DNA of 64,000 bases, taken from NCBI RefSeq assembly GCF_001544915.2, contig NZ_FCOE02000007.1, positions 62,001 to 126,000 on the forward strand, read 5' to 3'. The notes below the pieces were generated by a model. It made no database searches and had not been told where the DNA came from. It saw only the letters and a program-made list of their open reading frames with translations. Source of the DNA: Caballeronia pedi (GTDB lineage Bacteria; Pseudomonadota; Gammaproteobacteria; Burkholderiales; Burkholderiaceae). This document shows, piece after piece, positions 43,310 through 51,090 of this stretch. The position numbers and the translations under genes are program-made. How positions within the stretch are numbered: position 1 is the stretch's first letter; every line of letters begins with the position of its first letter.

Positions 43310-44351
43310 GCGTGACGGGCGCTTCGCGACGCGCGCTGTCGATGATCGCCGCGAGCGTCGCCGCGTTGTCGAGACTCACCTGCGCGTAGTACTCGATCGC
43401 GGCGGCGTCGCCCGTCGCGATCATGCGCGCGAAGCTTTCCGCGGTGAAGAAAAAGCCGCTGCCGGGCTCCGACGCCACTGTCTCGAACGGCACTGAATTC
43501 GGAATGCCGCGCCGCACGCGCAACTGGCTCGGCAGATAGCCGTACTGATCGCCGCGCGGCTCTGCGCTCGTGTGATTCAGGTACTCGGTATCGATGGTGC
43601 CCTGCGTGCCGATCAGCGTCGCGTAACGATGATTGGCCGCGTCCATCGAGCACGAGACTTGCGCGCGGCGGCCATCGGCATAGATGAGCGTCGCCATGAG
43701 GCTGATGTCGACACGGCTGTCGGCCCACGTCGCGACCGCTTCGACGCGTTGCGGCGCGCAACCCATCACGAGGCGAATCAGGCTCAGCGGATAGCTGCCC
43801 GCATCGAGCAGCGCGCCGCCGCCGAGCTCCGGCTTCATGCGGATGTTCGCGCCGGGATTGCCCACCGTGAAGCCAAAGCTCGCCTGAATCGCGCGCACGT
43901 CGCCGATCGCGCCTTCGCCGATCAGCGTCATCATCGCGGCGGTCTGCGGCTGGAAGTAATACGGAAACGCTTCGAGCAGCATCACGCCGTTGCGATCGGC
44001 GGCTTCGAACATGCGCACGGCTTCATCGCGATCGAGCGCGAGCGGCTTCTCGCAGAGGATGTGCTTGCCGTGGTCCGCGGCCTTGATCGCCCATTCGGCA
44101 TGCAGGCTGTTGGGCAACGGAAGATAGATGGCGTCGATATCCGGGCTCGCGAGCAGCGCGTCGTAGCTGCCGAACCAGCGTTCGATGCCGTTCGCGTCGG
44201 CGAAGGCTTTGGCGCTTTCGTCGCTGCGGCTCGCGACCGCGTCGACACGCACGGTCTGGCTCGGCTTGACGTCACGCGTGAATTGTCGGGCGATGTTCGC
44301 GCCGCCGAGAATGCCGAGGCGCAGGACGGAGGATGCTTGGGTGGACGACAT
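43299..44351 (-). CDS. Gfo/Idh/MocA family oxidoreductase
   Basis: A 350-residue NAD(P)-dependent dehydrogenase. The N-terminal Rossmann part has GILGGANIARQF (about residues 12-23) and the catalytic motif CEKPLALDRDEA (about 98-109). The C-terminal alpha/beta half has GGGALLDAGSYPLSLIRLVMG. Family members act on sugars, inositols or trans-dihydrodiols. It is convergent with the methyltransferase gene. The nearest plausible partners give no substrate hint. Confidence 0.88.
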   Translation of the reverse strand: MSSTQASSVLRLGILGGANIARQFTRDVKPSQTVRVDAVASRSDESAKAFADANGIERWFGSYDALLASPDIDAIYLPLPNSLHAEWAIKAADHGKHILCEKPLALDRDEAVRMFEAADRNGVMLLEAFPYYFQPQTAAMMTLIGEGAIGDVRAIQASFGFTVGNPGANIRMKPELGGGALLDAGSYPLSLIRLVMGCAPQRVEAVATWADSRVDISLMATLIYADGRRAQVSCSMDAANHRYATLIGTQGTIDTEYLNHTSAEPRGDQYGYLPSQLRVRRGIPNSVPFETVASEPGSGFFFTAESFARMIATGDAAAIEYYAQVSLDNAATLAAIIDSARREAPVTLNA

Positions 44352-44413
44352 GGCGGATTCCTCGAATTTGTACCAGATGGTTCATCACGAAAAGGTACCA
44401 CATTCGCGCTGTT

Positions 44414-44635
44414 TCAGTGCGCGCAGGTATCGGGACGAACTTTCGTGCCGCGTCGGTCCGCCGGCACATGGCAATTGTCCACGCGCTGCTCGTCGCTCGC
44501 CTTGTCGCCGAGGCGCTCCTTGAGGGTTTTGGGTTCGGATGTCTCACGCGAGGTCGAGGCAGGCGCGGCTGCGTCAGTCGCATGCGTGGCGCCGATCCAC
44601 GCGAGACATGCGCACAGAAGAACGAGCTTCTTCAT
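44414..44635 (-). CDS. Small secreted protein of unknown function
   Basis: A 73-residue protein. The first 20 residues (KKLVLLCACLAWIGATHA) are a signal peptide; the mature 53 residues are polar with two Cys (DNCHVP and PDTCAH) that could form one disulfide. ATG 44635 is chosen because it begins the signal peptide; the upstream frame has no hydrophobic segment. No family recognised. It lies downstream of the two-component kinase end but on the same strand after a 78-bp gap. Confidence 0.65.
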   Translation of the reverse strand: MKKLVLLCACLAWIGATHATDAAAPASTSRETSEPKTLKERLGDKASDEQRVDNCHVPADRRGTKVRPDTCAH

Positions 44636-44713
44636 GATAGACCCGTCATGAGGATGAAACAGCAAGCTTCGGCGCGCCCGACGCGCGCCACGCCCCGCTT
44701 CTTGCGCTTTCAT

Positions 44714-46093
44714 TCAGGCATGCATTCCGCCGAGGATATCTTTCGCGCGCGCCGTCGCCGCGACCGCGCGCAATCCGCGCACCGCCACGACAAGCCCGCT
44801 CGCCCCGGCGCGATTCCTCACGTCGAGCGTCGCATGATGCCGTTGCGCGACGCGCAACGCGATCGCGAGTCCAAGCCCGCCGCCATGCCCCGTCGTGCCC
44901 GCGCAGCGATAAAAACGGTCACACACGCGATCGATTTCGCTTTCCGGAATGCCGGTTCCCGAATCGAGCACGGTCAGCGAAATGCCGTCCGTATCGCGCC
45001 GCAGCATCACATCGACACGTCCGCCGTGCGGCGTATGACGGATCGCGTTATCGAGCAGGTTGTTGATGAGCACGGCAAGCGCGTGCGTGTCGCCCATGAT
45101 GGTGAACGCGTCGTGATCGTCGAGCGCCTGTTCGAGTTCGAGGCCGAGGTCGATCGAGCGCGCTTCCGCCAGCAACGAAAAATCGCCGACGCGCGTCTCG
45201 CACAGCGTGCGCAGGCTCATCGGCAAGATGGCCGCTTCGCGCGCGGCATCTTCGCGCGCCATGCTGAGCAGTTGTTGCGCGAGATGGATGAGGCGGTTCA
45301 GGCGGCCGTCGATCTTGGCGAGCGTCGCGGCATCGACCCGAAGCGAGCCGTCGCCGGTCGCGCCCTGAATCTGCAGCTTGAGCGCGGTGAGCGGCGTGCG
45401 CAGTTCATGCGCCGCGTCCGCGACGAACGTGCGCTGCGCCTGCGACGCCTCGTTCAGACGCGCGAGCAGATCGTTCAGCGCGTCGACGAGCGGTCGCAGT
45501 TCATCCGGCATCGGCCTTTCGAACGCGATGGGTTCGAGCGATTCCGGCGAACGCGCCGCGAGCGAATGCGACAGTCCGCGCACCGGCGCAAGCCCGCGCG
45601 CCACGACGACGAGCACGATCACGACGAGCACCGGAATGAGCAGCGCGAGCGGCCAGATCGCACGCAGCGCGAGCGTGATGGCGAGATCGTCGCGAATGGA
45701 ATACGGCTGCGACACCTGCACGAAGCGGTCGGGCTGCGCGACGCCGAACGCGCGCCAGCGTATGCCTTCGCGCTCGGCGGAGTGGAAGCCGACGCCGAAG
45801 CGCGGTAACGCGGGCTCGCGCGGCGAGTGATAGATGAGGCGCCCCGCGCGGTCCCATATGTCGATGACGAGCCGGTCGTCCGCGATGCCGTGCAGTTCCG
45901 GATTGCGTCCCTGCGCGACGTCGTCGGCGCTGATGTTGTGCGGCAGCGAGAGCGCGACGGTGCGCAGTTCGTAATCGAAGAGTTCGCCCGCCTCCAGCCG
46001 CGCGGTGCTGAATATGCCGATGCCCGCGATCAGGCACGCGAGCCCCAGCCCGCAGATCAGCCATCCGAGCAGCCATCGGCGAATCGATGTCAT
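44714..46093 (-). CDS. Sensor histidine kinase (QseC/PmrB-like)
   Basis: A 459-residue inner-membrane kinase. Two membrane helices (about residues 8-28 and 148-170) flank a periplasmic sensor of about 120 residues. HAMP, HisKA (VADAAHELRTPLTALKLQ, phospho-His in HELRTP) and HATPase motifs (NNLLDNAIRHTP, DSGTGIP, GGGLGLAI) follow. Its start overlaps the response regulator stop by four bases (ATGA), so they are an operon. The CTTAAG-type boxes nearby match sites of PmrA/QseB regulators, the usual partners of this kinase class. Signal unknown; metal or cationic-peptide stress is plausible by family. Confidence 0.9.
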   Translation of the reverse strand: MTSIRRWLLGWLICGLGLACLIAGIGIFSTARLEAGELFDYELRTVALSLPHNISADDVAQGRNPELHGIADDRLVIDIWDRAGRLIYHSPREPALPRFGVGFHSAEREGIRWRAFGVAQPDRFVQVSQPYSIRDDLAITLALRAIWPLALLIPVLVVIVLVVVARGLAPVRGLSHSLAARSPESLEPIAFERPMPDELRPLVDALNDLLARLNEASQAQRTFVADAAHELRTPLTALKLQIQGATGDGSLRVDAATLAKIDGRLNRLIHLAQQLLSMAREDAAREAAILPMSLRTLCETRVGDFSLLAEARSIDLGLELEQALDDHDAFTIMGDTHALAVLINNLLDNAIRHTPHGGRVDVMLRRDTDGISLTVLDSGTGIPESEIDRVCDRFYRCAGTTGHGGGLGLAIALRVAQRHHATLDVRNRAGASGLVVAVRGLRAVAATARAKDILGGMHA

Positions 46094-46752
46094 CCGATTC
46101 TCTTCAGCCGATAACCGACGCCGCGCACCGTCACGATCTCTTCCGCGCCGATCTTGCGCCGCAAGCTGTGGATATGCACTTCGATCGCGTTGCTGCCCAC
46201 TTCCTCGCCCCAGCCATACAGCTTCTCTTCCAGCTCCGAACGGCGGAACACGCGCGACGGCTCTTCGATCAGCGCCTGCAGCAACGCGAACTCGCGCGGC
46301 ACGAGATTGAGCGCGACGCCGCCCTTGGCCGCTTCGTGCGCGGCGGGATCGAGCGTCAGTTCGCCATGCGAATACACCGGATGCTTCTGCCCCGTGCGGC
46401 GTCTCAGCAGCGCGCGCACGCGGGCGGCCAGTTCGTCGAGATCGAAGGGCTTCATCAGATAGTCGTCGGCGCCGGCATCGAGGCCGCGGATGCGATCGTC
46501 GACGGCATCGCGCGCGGTCAGGATCATCACGGGCGCGTCGCCGCCGTTGCTGCGATAGGCGGCGAGCACGTCGAGGCCATCGCGCCGGGGCAAGGTCAAG
46601 TCGAGCAGCACGAGGTCGTACACGCCATTGTCGAGCGAAAGCTCCGCGGCCCGGCCGTCCTGCGCCCAGTCGACCGTGTAGCTCGCACGTCGCAACGCGG
46701 CGAGCACGGTTTCCGCGATCATCTCGTCGTCCTCCACCAATAACAGCCGCAT
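46090..46752 (-). CDS. OmpR family response regulator (QseB/PmrA-like)
   Basis: A 220-residue DNA-binding regulator. The receiver (1-115) has the acidic pair in VEDDEM, phospho-Asp in VLLDLTLPRRDG (residue 51) and Lys in MKPF. The C-terminal winged helix has NAIEVHIHSLRRKIG and TVRGVGYRL. It is the QseB/PmrA/TctD subgroup, whose members bind direct TTAAG repeats; three such boxes occur in the next 750 bp. It is the first gene of the operon with the kinase. Confidence 0.92.
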   Translation of the reverse strand: MRLLLVEDDEMIAETVLAALRRASYTVDWAQDGRAAELSLDNGVYDLVLLDLTLPRRDGLDVLAAYRSNGGDAPVMILTARDAVDDRIRGLDAGADDYLMKPFDLDELAARVRALLRRRTGQKHPVYSHGELTLDPAAHEAAKGGVALNLVPREFALLQALIEEPSRVFRRSELEEKLYGWGEEVGSNAIEVHIHSLRRKIGAEEIVTVRGVGYRLKRIG

Positions 46753-46802
46753 GCGTTTTCTCCAGGCTCGAACACGTCGCCGCCGATTGTCCGGCCTGCA
46801 TG

Positions 46803-46819
46803 CTTAAGCGCCACTTAAG
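46803..46819. promoter_or_regulatory. PmrA/QseB-like box 1
   Basis: CTTAAG-N5-CTTAAG, a perfect direct repeat one turn apart, 51 bp before the response regulator start; likely autoregulation. Confidence 0.7.
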
Positions 46820-46872
46820 CTTTGCGCGCCGCCGCACAATGTGCCTCCGATATCGGCGAAGCGCGCGTCCGG

Positions 46873-46889
46873 CTTAAGCATCGCATAAG
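46873..46889 (+). promoter_or_regulatory. PmrA/QseB-like box 2
   Basis: CTTAAG-N5-CATAAG followed by GTTCG, 64 bp before the small membrane protein gene at 46953. A TATACC -10-like hexamer begins at 46904, 14 bp after the box, the spacing expected when the box overlaps the -35. Confidence 0.65.
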
Positions 46890-46952
46890 GTTCGTTCACT
46901 CACTATACCGTCGAGCGCGCCGATTCGCGGCCGTCCAGCCTCGGAGATGCCG

Positions 46953-47342
46953 ATGCGATCATCCACACTCGTTTGCCTGCGTGCGAATGCGGTGCTGATC
47001 GCGTTGTGCATCGCCGCGTCGGATGCAGCGTGGCTCACGGTCTGCGGCTGCTCCGGCCATGTGCATGCGCTGGAAAGCACCGCAGTGCGCTTCGCGACGC
47101 TCGCGAGCGCGATGGGCATCGTGCTCGTCGTGCGGCGCATCGCGAAGCTCGCATTCGATGCCGCCCGCATGGCGCATCGCATCGAATGGAGCGCGCACGA
47201 GCTCGTGATCGACGGAACCTGTCCGGGCGACTGGCTGGTGCAGCTTCATGTGGAACTTCATCCCGCCGGCTCCCGGCTGAGCGCCGCGCAAGCCTGTCCG
47301 CGCGCGGCGGCATCCTGCAGAGTGCCACGCGGTCGGGCGTGA
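46953..47342 (+). CDS. Small predicted membrane protein
   Basis: A 129-residue protein with two hydrophobic segments near the N-terminus (about residues 11-28, NAVLIALCIAASDAAWL, and 46-62, FATLASAMGIVLVV), followed by a soluble region with a potential amphipathic helix. Both an ATG at 46947 and one at 46953 exist; ggag lies six bases before the second, which is preferred. It is divergent from the two-component operon and preceded by box 2, so it is a probable regulon member. A terminator follows, which supports a real transcript. No family recognised. Confidence 0.6.
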   Translation: MRSSTLVCLRANAVLIALCIAASDAAWLTVCGCSGHVHALESTAVRFATLASAMGIVLVVRRIAKLAFDAARMAHRIEWSAHELVIDGTCPGDWLVQLHVELHPAGSRLSAAQACPRAAASCRVPRGRA

Positions 47343-47368
47343 CCTCGGAAACGCGCCCGATCTCCTTC

Positions 47369-47395
47369 ACCCGGCCTCTGCGCCGGGTTTTTTTT
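47369..47395 (+). terminator. Rho-independent terminator
   Basis: ACCCGGC-N6-GCCGGGT followed by eight T, 27 bp after the small membrane protein gene. Confidence 0.85.
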
Positions 47396-47468
47396 CGTCC
47401 ACGGCCGTTTCGAGGCGTGATGATACACATGCCTTTCATCGATATTTCAATGTGCATTCGTTCGCTTA

Positions 47469-47485
47469 TCTAAGCATCTCTTAAG
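47469..47485 (+). promoter_or_regulatory. PmrA/QseB-like box 3, upstream of hpnI
   Basis: TCTAAG-N5-CTTAAG followed by GTTCG. It shares the spacer CATC and the downstream GTTCG with box 2, and lies 115-131 bp before hpnI. Confidence 0.65.
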
Positions 47486-47561
47486 GTTCGCGAAGGCAGG
47501 CTTCGGGTTCCCGACACACATTCGACTCACTGCGATGTGCAAGGCAACTGTGGAGATCCTC

Positions 47562-47603
47562 ATGCCGTGGTTGATGTGTTGCATCCGGACGCGACGATCA
47601 TGA
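47562..47603 (+). CDS. Candidate 13-residue leader ORF coupled to hpnI
   Basis: ATG 47562, six bases after a good ribosome-binding site (ggaga), opens MPWLMCCIRTRRS and stops with TGA whose bases overlap the hpnI ATG (ATGA). HpnI itself has no clear ribosome-binding site, so translation re-initiation from this leader is a simple explanation. Expression is not shown. Confidence 0.45.
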   Translation: MPWLMCCIRTRRS

Positions 47604-48805
47604 CGGCGCATCCGGTTTCCTTGTTCGAATGGCTCGTCATCGCGCTGTGCTGCGCCGCGACGTGCCACGCGACGCTCGCCGCGCTGTTTTTTCCCGGCTT
47701 GCGCGGTGCGGCCCGCGCGCGGCGCAGCGGCGGCGAAGCGTCCGGTTCCGTCAGCGTGCTCAAGCCGCTGTGCGGCATCGAACCGCGCCTTTACTCCAAC
47801 CTCGAAACCTTCTGCACGCAGACGCATCCGTCATATCAACTGCTGTTCGGCGTGGCGAGCGCATCCGATCCCGCGGCGGCTGTCGTCGAGCGGCTCGCGC
47901 GCGCCTATCCGAAACGCGACATCGAACTCGTGATCGACGGCACCGTGCACGGCAGCAATCGCAAAGTGGGCAACCTGATCAATCTCGCCGCGCGCGCAAA
48001 GCACGACCTCATCGTGATCGCGGACAGCGATATCGCCGTCGAGCCCGACTATCTCGTGCGCGTGAGCGCGCCGCTCGCCGATGCGCACGTCGGCGTCGTC
48101 ACGTGCCTGTATCGCGCGCGGCGCGTGGGCGGCTTCTGGTCGCGCATCGGCGGGCTTTTCATCGATGAATGGTTCGCGCCTTCCGTGCACGTGGCCAACG
48201 TGCTCGGGCAGCGCCGCTTCGGCTTCGGCGCGACGCTCGCGCTCAGGCGCGACACGCTCGTGAAAAGCGGTGGCTTCGAAGCCGTGCGCGACTGTCTCGC
48301 CGACGATTACTGGCTCGCGGAACGCGTACGCGCGCTCGGCCTGCGCACGGCGTTGTCCGACGTGGTCGTCGCAACCGATGTGATCGAGCAGGATCTCGCC
48401 TCGCTCTGGCGCCGCGAAATACGCTGGCTGCGCACGATCCGCTCGCTCAACCCGCTCGGCTTCGCGTGCCTGTGCGTCACGTTCACCACGCCCTGGCTTC
48501 TGACCAGCGCCGTGCTCGGGCTCGGCTACGAGCACGGCACCGAGATCTCGCAGGGCATCGCGGACACCATCGTCGATCTGAGCACGTCGCTCGGCCTTTC
48601 CGCGCGGCTTTTGCTGCACAGGCGCGGCGCGCGCTCGTGGCGCGCGTTCTGGCGCGACCTTCCGCTCCTTGCGTTGCGCGACCTGCTGATGTGGCTGCAA
48701 TGGCTCGCCGCGTTATTCGGATCCAGCGTGGTGTGGCGCGGCGTGCGCATGCCGCTCGACGACGCGCGCGAACACTACGACGCCAACGCCTCCGACAGTC
48801 AATGA
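47600..48805 (+). CDS. hpnI: Hopanoid glycosyltransferase HpnI
   Basis: A 401-residue membrane-bound GT21-type (ceramide-glucosyltransferase-like) enzyme. It has an N-terminal helix, VLKPLCGIEPRLYSNL (about 54-69), the aspartates in IVIADSDIAVEPDYL and LADDYWLAERV, and the product motif RREIRWLRTIR; two or three C-terminal helices follow. In the known pathway HpnI adds an N-acetylglucosamine to bacteriohopanetetrol, HpnK deacetylates it and HpnJ converts the sugar to the cyclitol ether. The frame extends upstream with GTG codons at 47537 and 47567, but ATG 47600 begins at the helix and overlaps the leader ORF. First gene of hpnIJKL. Confidence 0.88.
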   Translation: MTAHPVSLFEWLVIALCCAATCHATLAALFFPGLRGAARARRSGGEASGSVSVLKPLCGIEPRLYSNLETFCTQTHPSYQLLFGVASASDPAAAVVERLARAYPKRDIELVIDGTVHGSNRKVGNLINLAARAKHDLIVIADSDIAVEPDYLVRVSAPLADAHVGVVTCLYRARRVGGFWSRIGGLFIDEWFAPSVHVANVLGQRRFGFGATLALRRDTLVKSGGFEAVRDCLADDYWLAERVRALGLRTALSDVVVATDVIEQDLASLWRREIRWLRTIRSLNPLGFACLCVTFTTPWLLTSAVLGLGYEHGTEISQGIADTIVDLSTSLGLSARLLLHRRGARSWRAFWRDLPLLALRDLLMWLQWLAALFGSSVVWRGVRMPLDDAREHYDANASDSQ

Positions 48806-48827
48806 CGCATTCACCGGACCTCGCACC

Positions 48828-50252
48828 ATGAAGCACACGCTCTTTCTCCAGGCGCCCTCCTTCGACGGCTTCGACGGCGGCGCCGGTTCGCGCTATCAGG
48901 CCAGGCGCGAAATCCGCTCGTTCTGGTATCCGACGTGGCTCGCGCAGCCGGCCGCGCTCGTGCCCGGTTCACGCGTGCTCGATGCGCCCGCCGACGGCCT
49001 GTCCGTCGAAGCGACGCTCGATATCGCCGCGCGCTACGCGCTGGTAATCATCCATACGAGCACGCCTTCGTTTCCCACGGATGCGCTCTTCGCCGAGAAG
49101 CTGAAGGCGCGCGCGCCGGGCGTCATGATCGGCATGGTGGGCGCGAAAGTGGCCGTCGATCCGCACGGTTCGCTCGCTGCGAGCGAGGCGATCGACTTCG
49201 TGTGCCGCGAGGAATTCGACTTCACGTGCAAGGAGATCGCCGAGGGCCGCGCGTTCGCCGATATCAAGGGACTCAGCTATCGTCTGCCCGATGGCTCGAT
49301 CGAACACAACGAAGCGCGCCCGATCCTCGAAAACATGGACGAGCTACCGTTCGTCGCGCCGGTCTACCAGCGCGATCTCAGGATCGACAACTATTTCATC
49401 GGCTATCTGAAACATCCGTATGTATCGATCTACACCGGACGCGGCTGCCGTTCGCGCTGCACGTTCTGCCTGTGGCCGCAAACGGTGGGCGGACATCGCT
49501 ATCGCGTGCGCTCGGTCGAAAACGTGCTCGCGGAAGTGAAGTGGATTCGCGACAACATGCCCGAAGTAAAAGAGATCATGTTCGACGACGACACCTTCAC
49601 CGACTTCAGGCCGCGCGTCGAAGAGCTTGCACGCGGGCTCGGCCGCCTCGGCGTCACGTGGTCGTGCAACGCCAAGGCGAACGTGCCGTATCCGACGCTC
49701 AAGGTCATGAAGGAAAACGGCCTGCGGCTTCTGCTCGTGGGCTATGAATCCGGCGACGATCAAATCCTCCTGAACATCAAAAAGGGCCTGCGCACGGATA
49801 TCGCACGGCGCTTCGCCGACGACTGCCGCAAGCTCGGCATCAAGGTGCATGGCACGTTCATCCTCGGCTTGCCGGGTGAAACGAAAGAGACGATCGAGAA
49901 GACCATCCGATATGCGAAGGAAATCAATCCGCATACGATCCAGGTCTCGCTCGCGGCGCCTTATCCCGGCACGACGCTCTACGAGCAGGCGGTGGAGAAT
50001 GGCTGGCTCGCGGAGAACAAGGTCATCAATCTCGTCAGCAAGGAAGGCGTGCAGCTTGCCGCGATCGGCTATCCGCACCTCTCGCGCGACGAGATCTATC
50101 ACGATCTCGAACGCTTCTACAAAGGCTTTTATTTCCGCCCGTCGAAGATCTGGGAGATCGTGCGCGAGATGCTCACGAGCTGGGACATGATGACGCGACG
50201 ACTGCGTGAAGGCGTCGAGTTTTTCCGCTTCCTGCGCGCGCACGAGGGCTGA
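48828..50252 (+). CDS. hpnJ: Hopanoid radical SAM protein HpnJ
   Basis: A 474-residue radical SAM enzyme. The first 150 residues resemble a B12-binding-type fold, without the cobalamin His loop being evident. The 4Fe-4S motif CRSRCTFC (C-x3-C-x2-C) lies near residue 205 in YTGRGCRSRCTFCLWPQ. HpnJ contracts the attached glucosamine to the cyclitol ether of composite hopanoids and is required for those lipids in Burkholderia cenocepacia. It follows hpnI by 22 bp and precedes hpnK by four. No unusual features beyond a short C-terminal helix-rich tail. Confidence 0.92.
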   Translation: MKHTLFLQAPSFDGFDGGAGSRYQARREIRSFWYPTWLAQPAALVPGSRVLDAPADGLSVEATLDIAARYALVIIHTSTPSFPTDALFAEKLKARAPGVMIGMVGAKVAVDPHGSLAASEAIDFVCREEFDFTCKEIAEGRAFADIKGLSYRLPDGSIEHNEARPILENMDELPFVAPVYQRDLRIDNYFIGYLKHPYVSIYTGRGCRSRCTFCLWPQTVGGHRYRVRSVENVLAEVKWIRDNMPEVKEIMFDDDTFTDFRPRVEELARGLGRLGVTWSCNAKANVPYPTLKVMKENGLRLLLVGYESGDDQILLNIKKGLRTDIARRFADDCRKLGIKVHGTFILGLPGETKETIEKTIRYAKEINPHTIQVSLAAPYPGTTLYEQAVENGWLAENKVINLVSKEGVQLAAIGYPHLSRDEIYHDLERFYKGFYFRPSKIWEIVREMLTSWDMMTRRLREGVEFFRFLRAHEG

Positions 50253-50256
50253 TGCC

Positions 50257-51090
50257 GTGCGCGGGATCATCGTCACCGCCGACGACTTCGGGCTGCACGA
50301 ACGCGTGAACCATGCGGTCGCGCGCGCGCATCGCGAGGGCGTGCTCACGTGCGCGAGCCTGATGGTCGGCGCGCGCGCCGCCTACGACGCGGTGAAGATC
50401 GCGCGTGAACTGCCGGCGCTGCGCGTCGGCCTGCATCTCGTACTGACCGATGGCGCCGCGTCGCTGCCGCACTGGTCGATACCGGATCTCGTCGATCCGC
50501 GCGGCGCGTTCGAAGGCTCGATGTTCGGGAACGCCGTGCGCTTCTTCTTTCTGCCGGACGTGCGGCGGCAGCTCGCGATCGAAATCCGCGCGCAATTCAA
50601 GGCCTTCGCGGCGACCGGCCTCGAACTCGATCACGTCAACGTGCACAAGCATTTTCATCTGCATCCGACGGTGCTGGCGCTGATTCTCGAAATCGGGCCG
50701 CGGTTCGGCATGCGCGCGATGCGTCTGCCACGCGAGATACGCGGCTCGCTCTTTCTCAGTCCCTGGCTCGCGCTGATGAAAAAGCGGCTCGATGACGCAG
50801 GCATCGTCCATAACGACCGGGTCGCGGGCATCGCCGCGACAGGTCGCATGGATGAGGCCGCGTTGCTCGCCGTGCTAGCGCAAGCGCCCGAAGGCGTGCT
50901 CGAAATCTACAGCCATCCCGCGACGCAAGGCGGCCCGTTGACGCCATCGATGCGTGACTATCGCCATGCCGATGAACTGGCCGCATTGTGCTCGCCGCGC
51001 GTCGCGCGCGCCATCGAATCGACCGGCGCAATGCACGGCGGCTTCGCCGATGTGTTCGGGTACGCCCGCACGCCGGAGCCGGCCGGATGA
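50257..51090 (+). CDS. hpnK: Hopanoid deacetylase HpnK
   Basis: A 277-residue YdjC/ChbG-fold deacetylase. The metal-binding residues are visible in TADDFGLHE (residues 7-15), HVNVHKHFHLHP and EIYSHPAT. It removes the N-acetyl group from the hopanoid sugar before HpnJ acts. The frame opens earlier at 50206 inside hpnJ, but the conserved strand begins at the GTG codon 50257 (RGIIVTADDFG), with gagg a few bases upstream, so that start is chosen. Its stop overlaps the hpnL ATG (ATGA). Confidence 0.88.
   Translation: MRGIIVTADDFGLHERVNHAVARAHREGVLTCASLMVGARAAYDAVKIARELPALRVGLHLVLTDGAASLPHWSIPDLVDPRGAFEGSMFGNAVRFFFLPDVRRQLAIEIRAQFKAFAATGLELDHVNVHKHFHLHPTVLALILEIGPRFGMRAMRLPREIRGSLFLSPWLALMKKRLDDAGIVHNDRVAGIAATGRMDEAALLAVLAQAPEGVLEIYSHPATQGGPLTPSMRDYRHADELAALCSPRVARAIESTGAMHGGFADVFGYARTPEPAG

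Noticed and set aside
44714..46837. A single 707-codon frame that would fuse an unknown N-terminus to the histidine kinase
   Set aside because: The first 248 codons are an alternative frame of the response regulator gene. The kinase starts at 46093 with an ATGA overlap, the normal operon layout.
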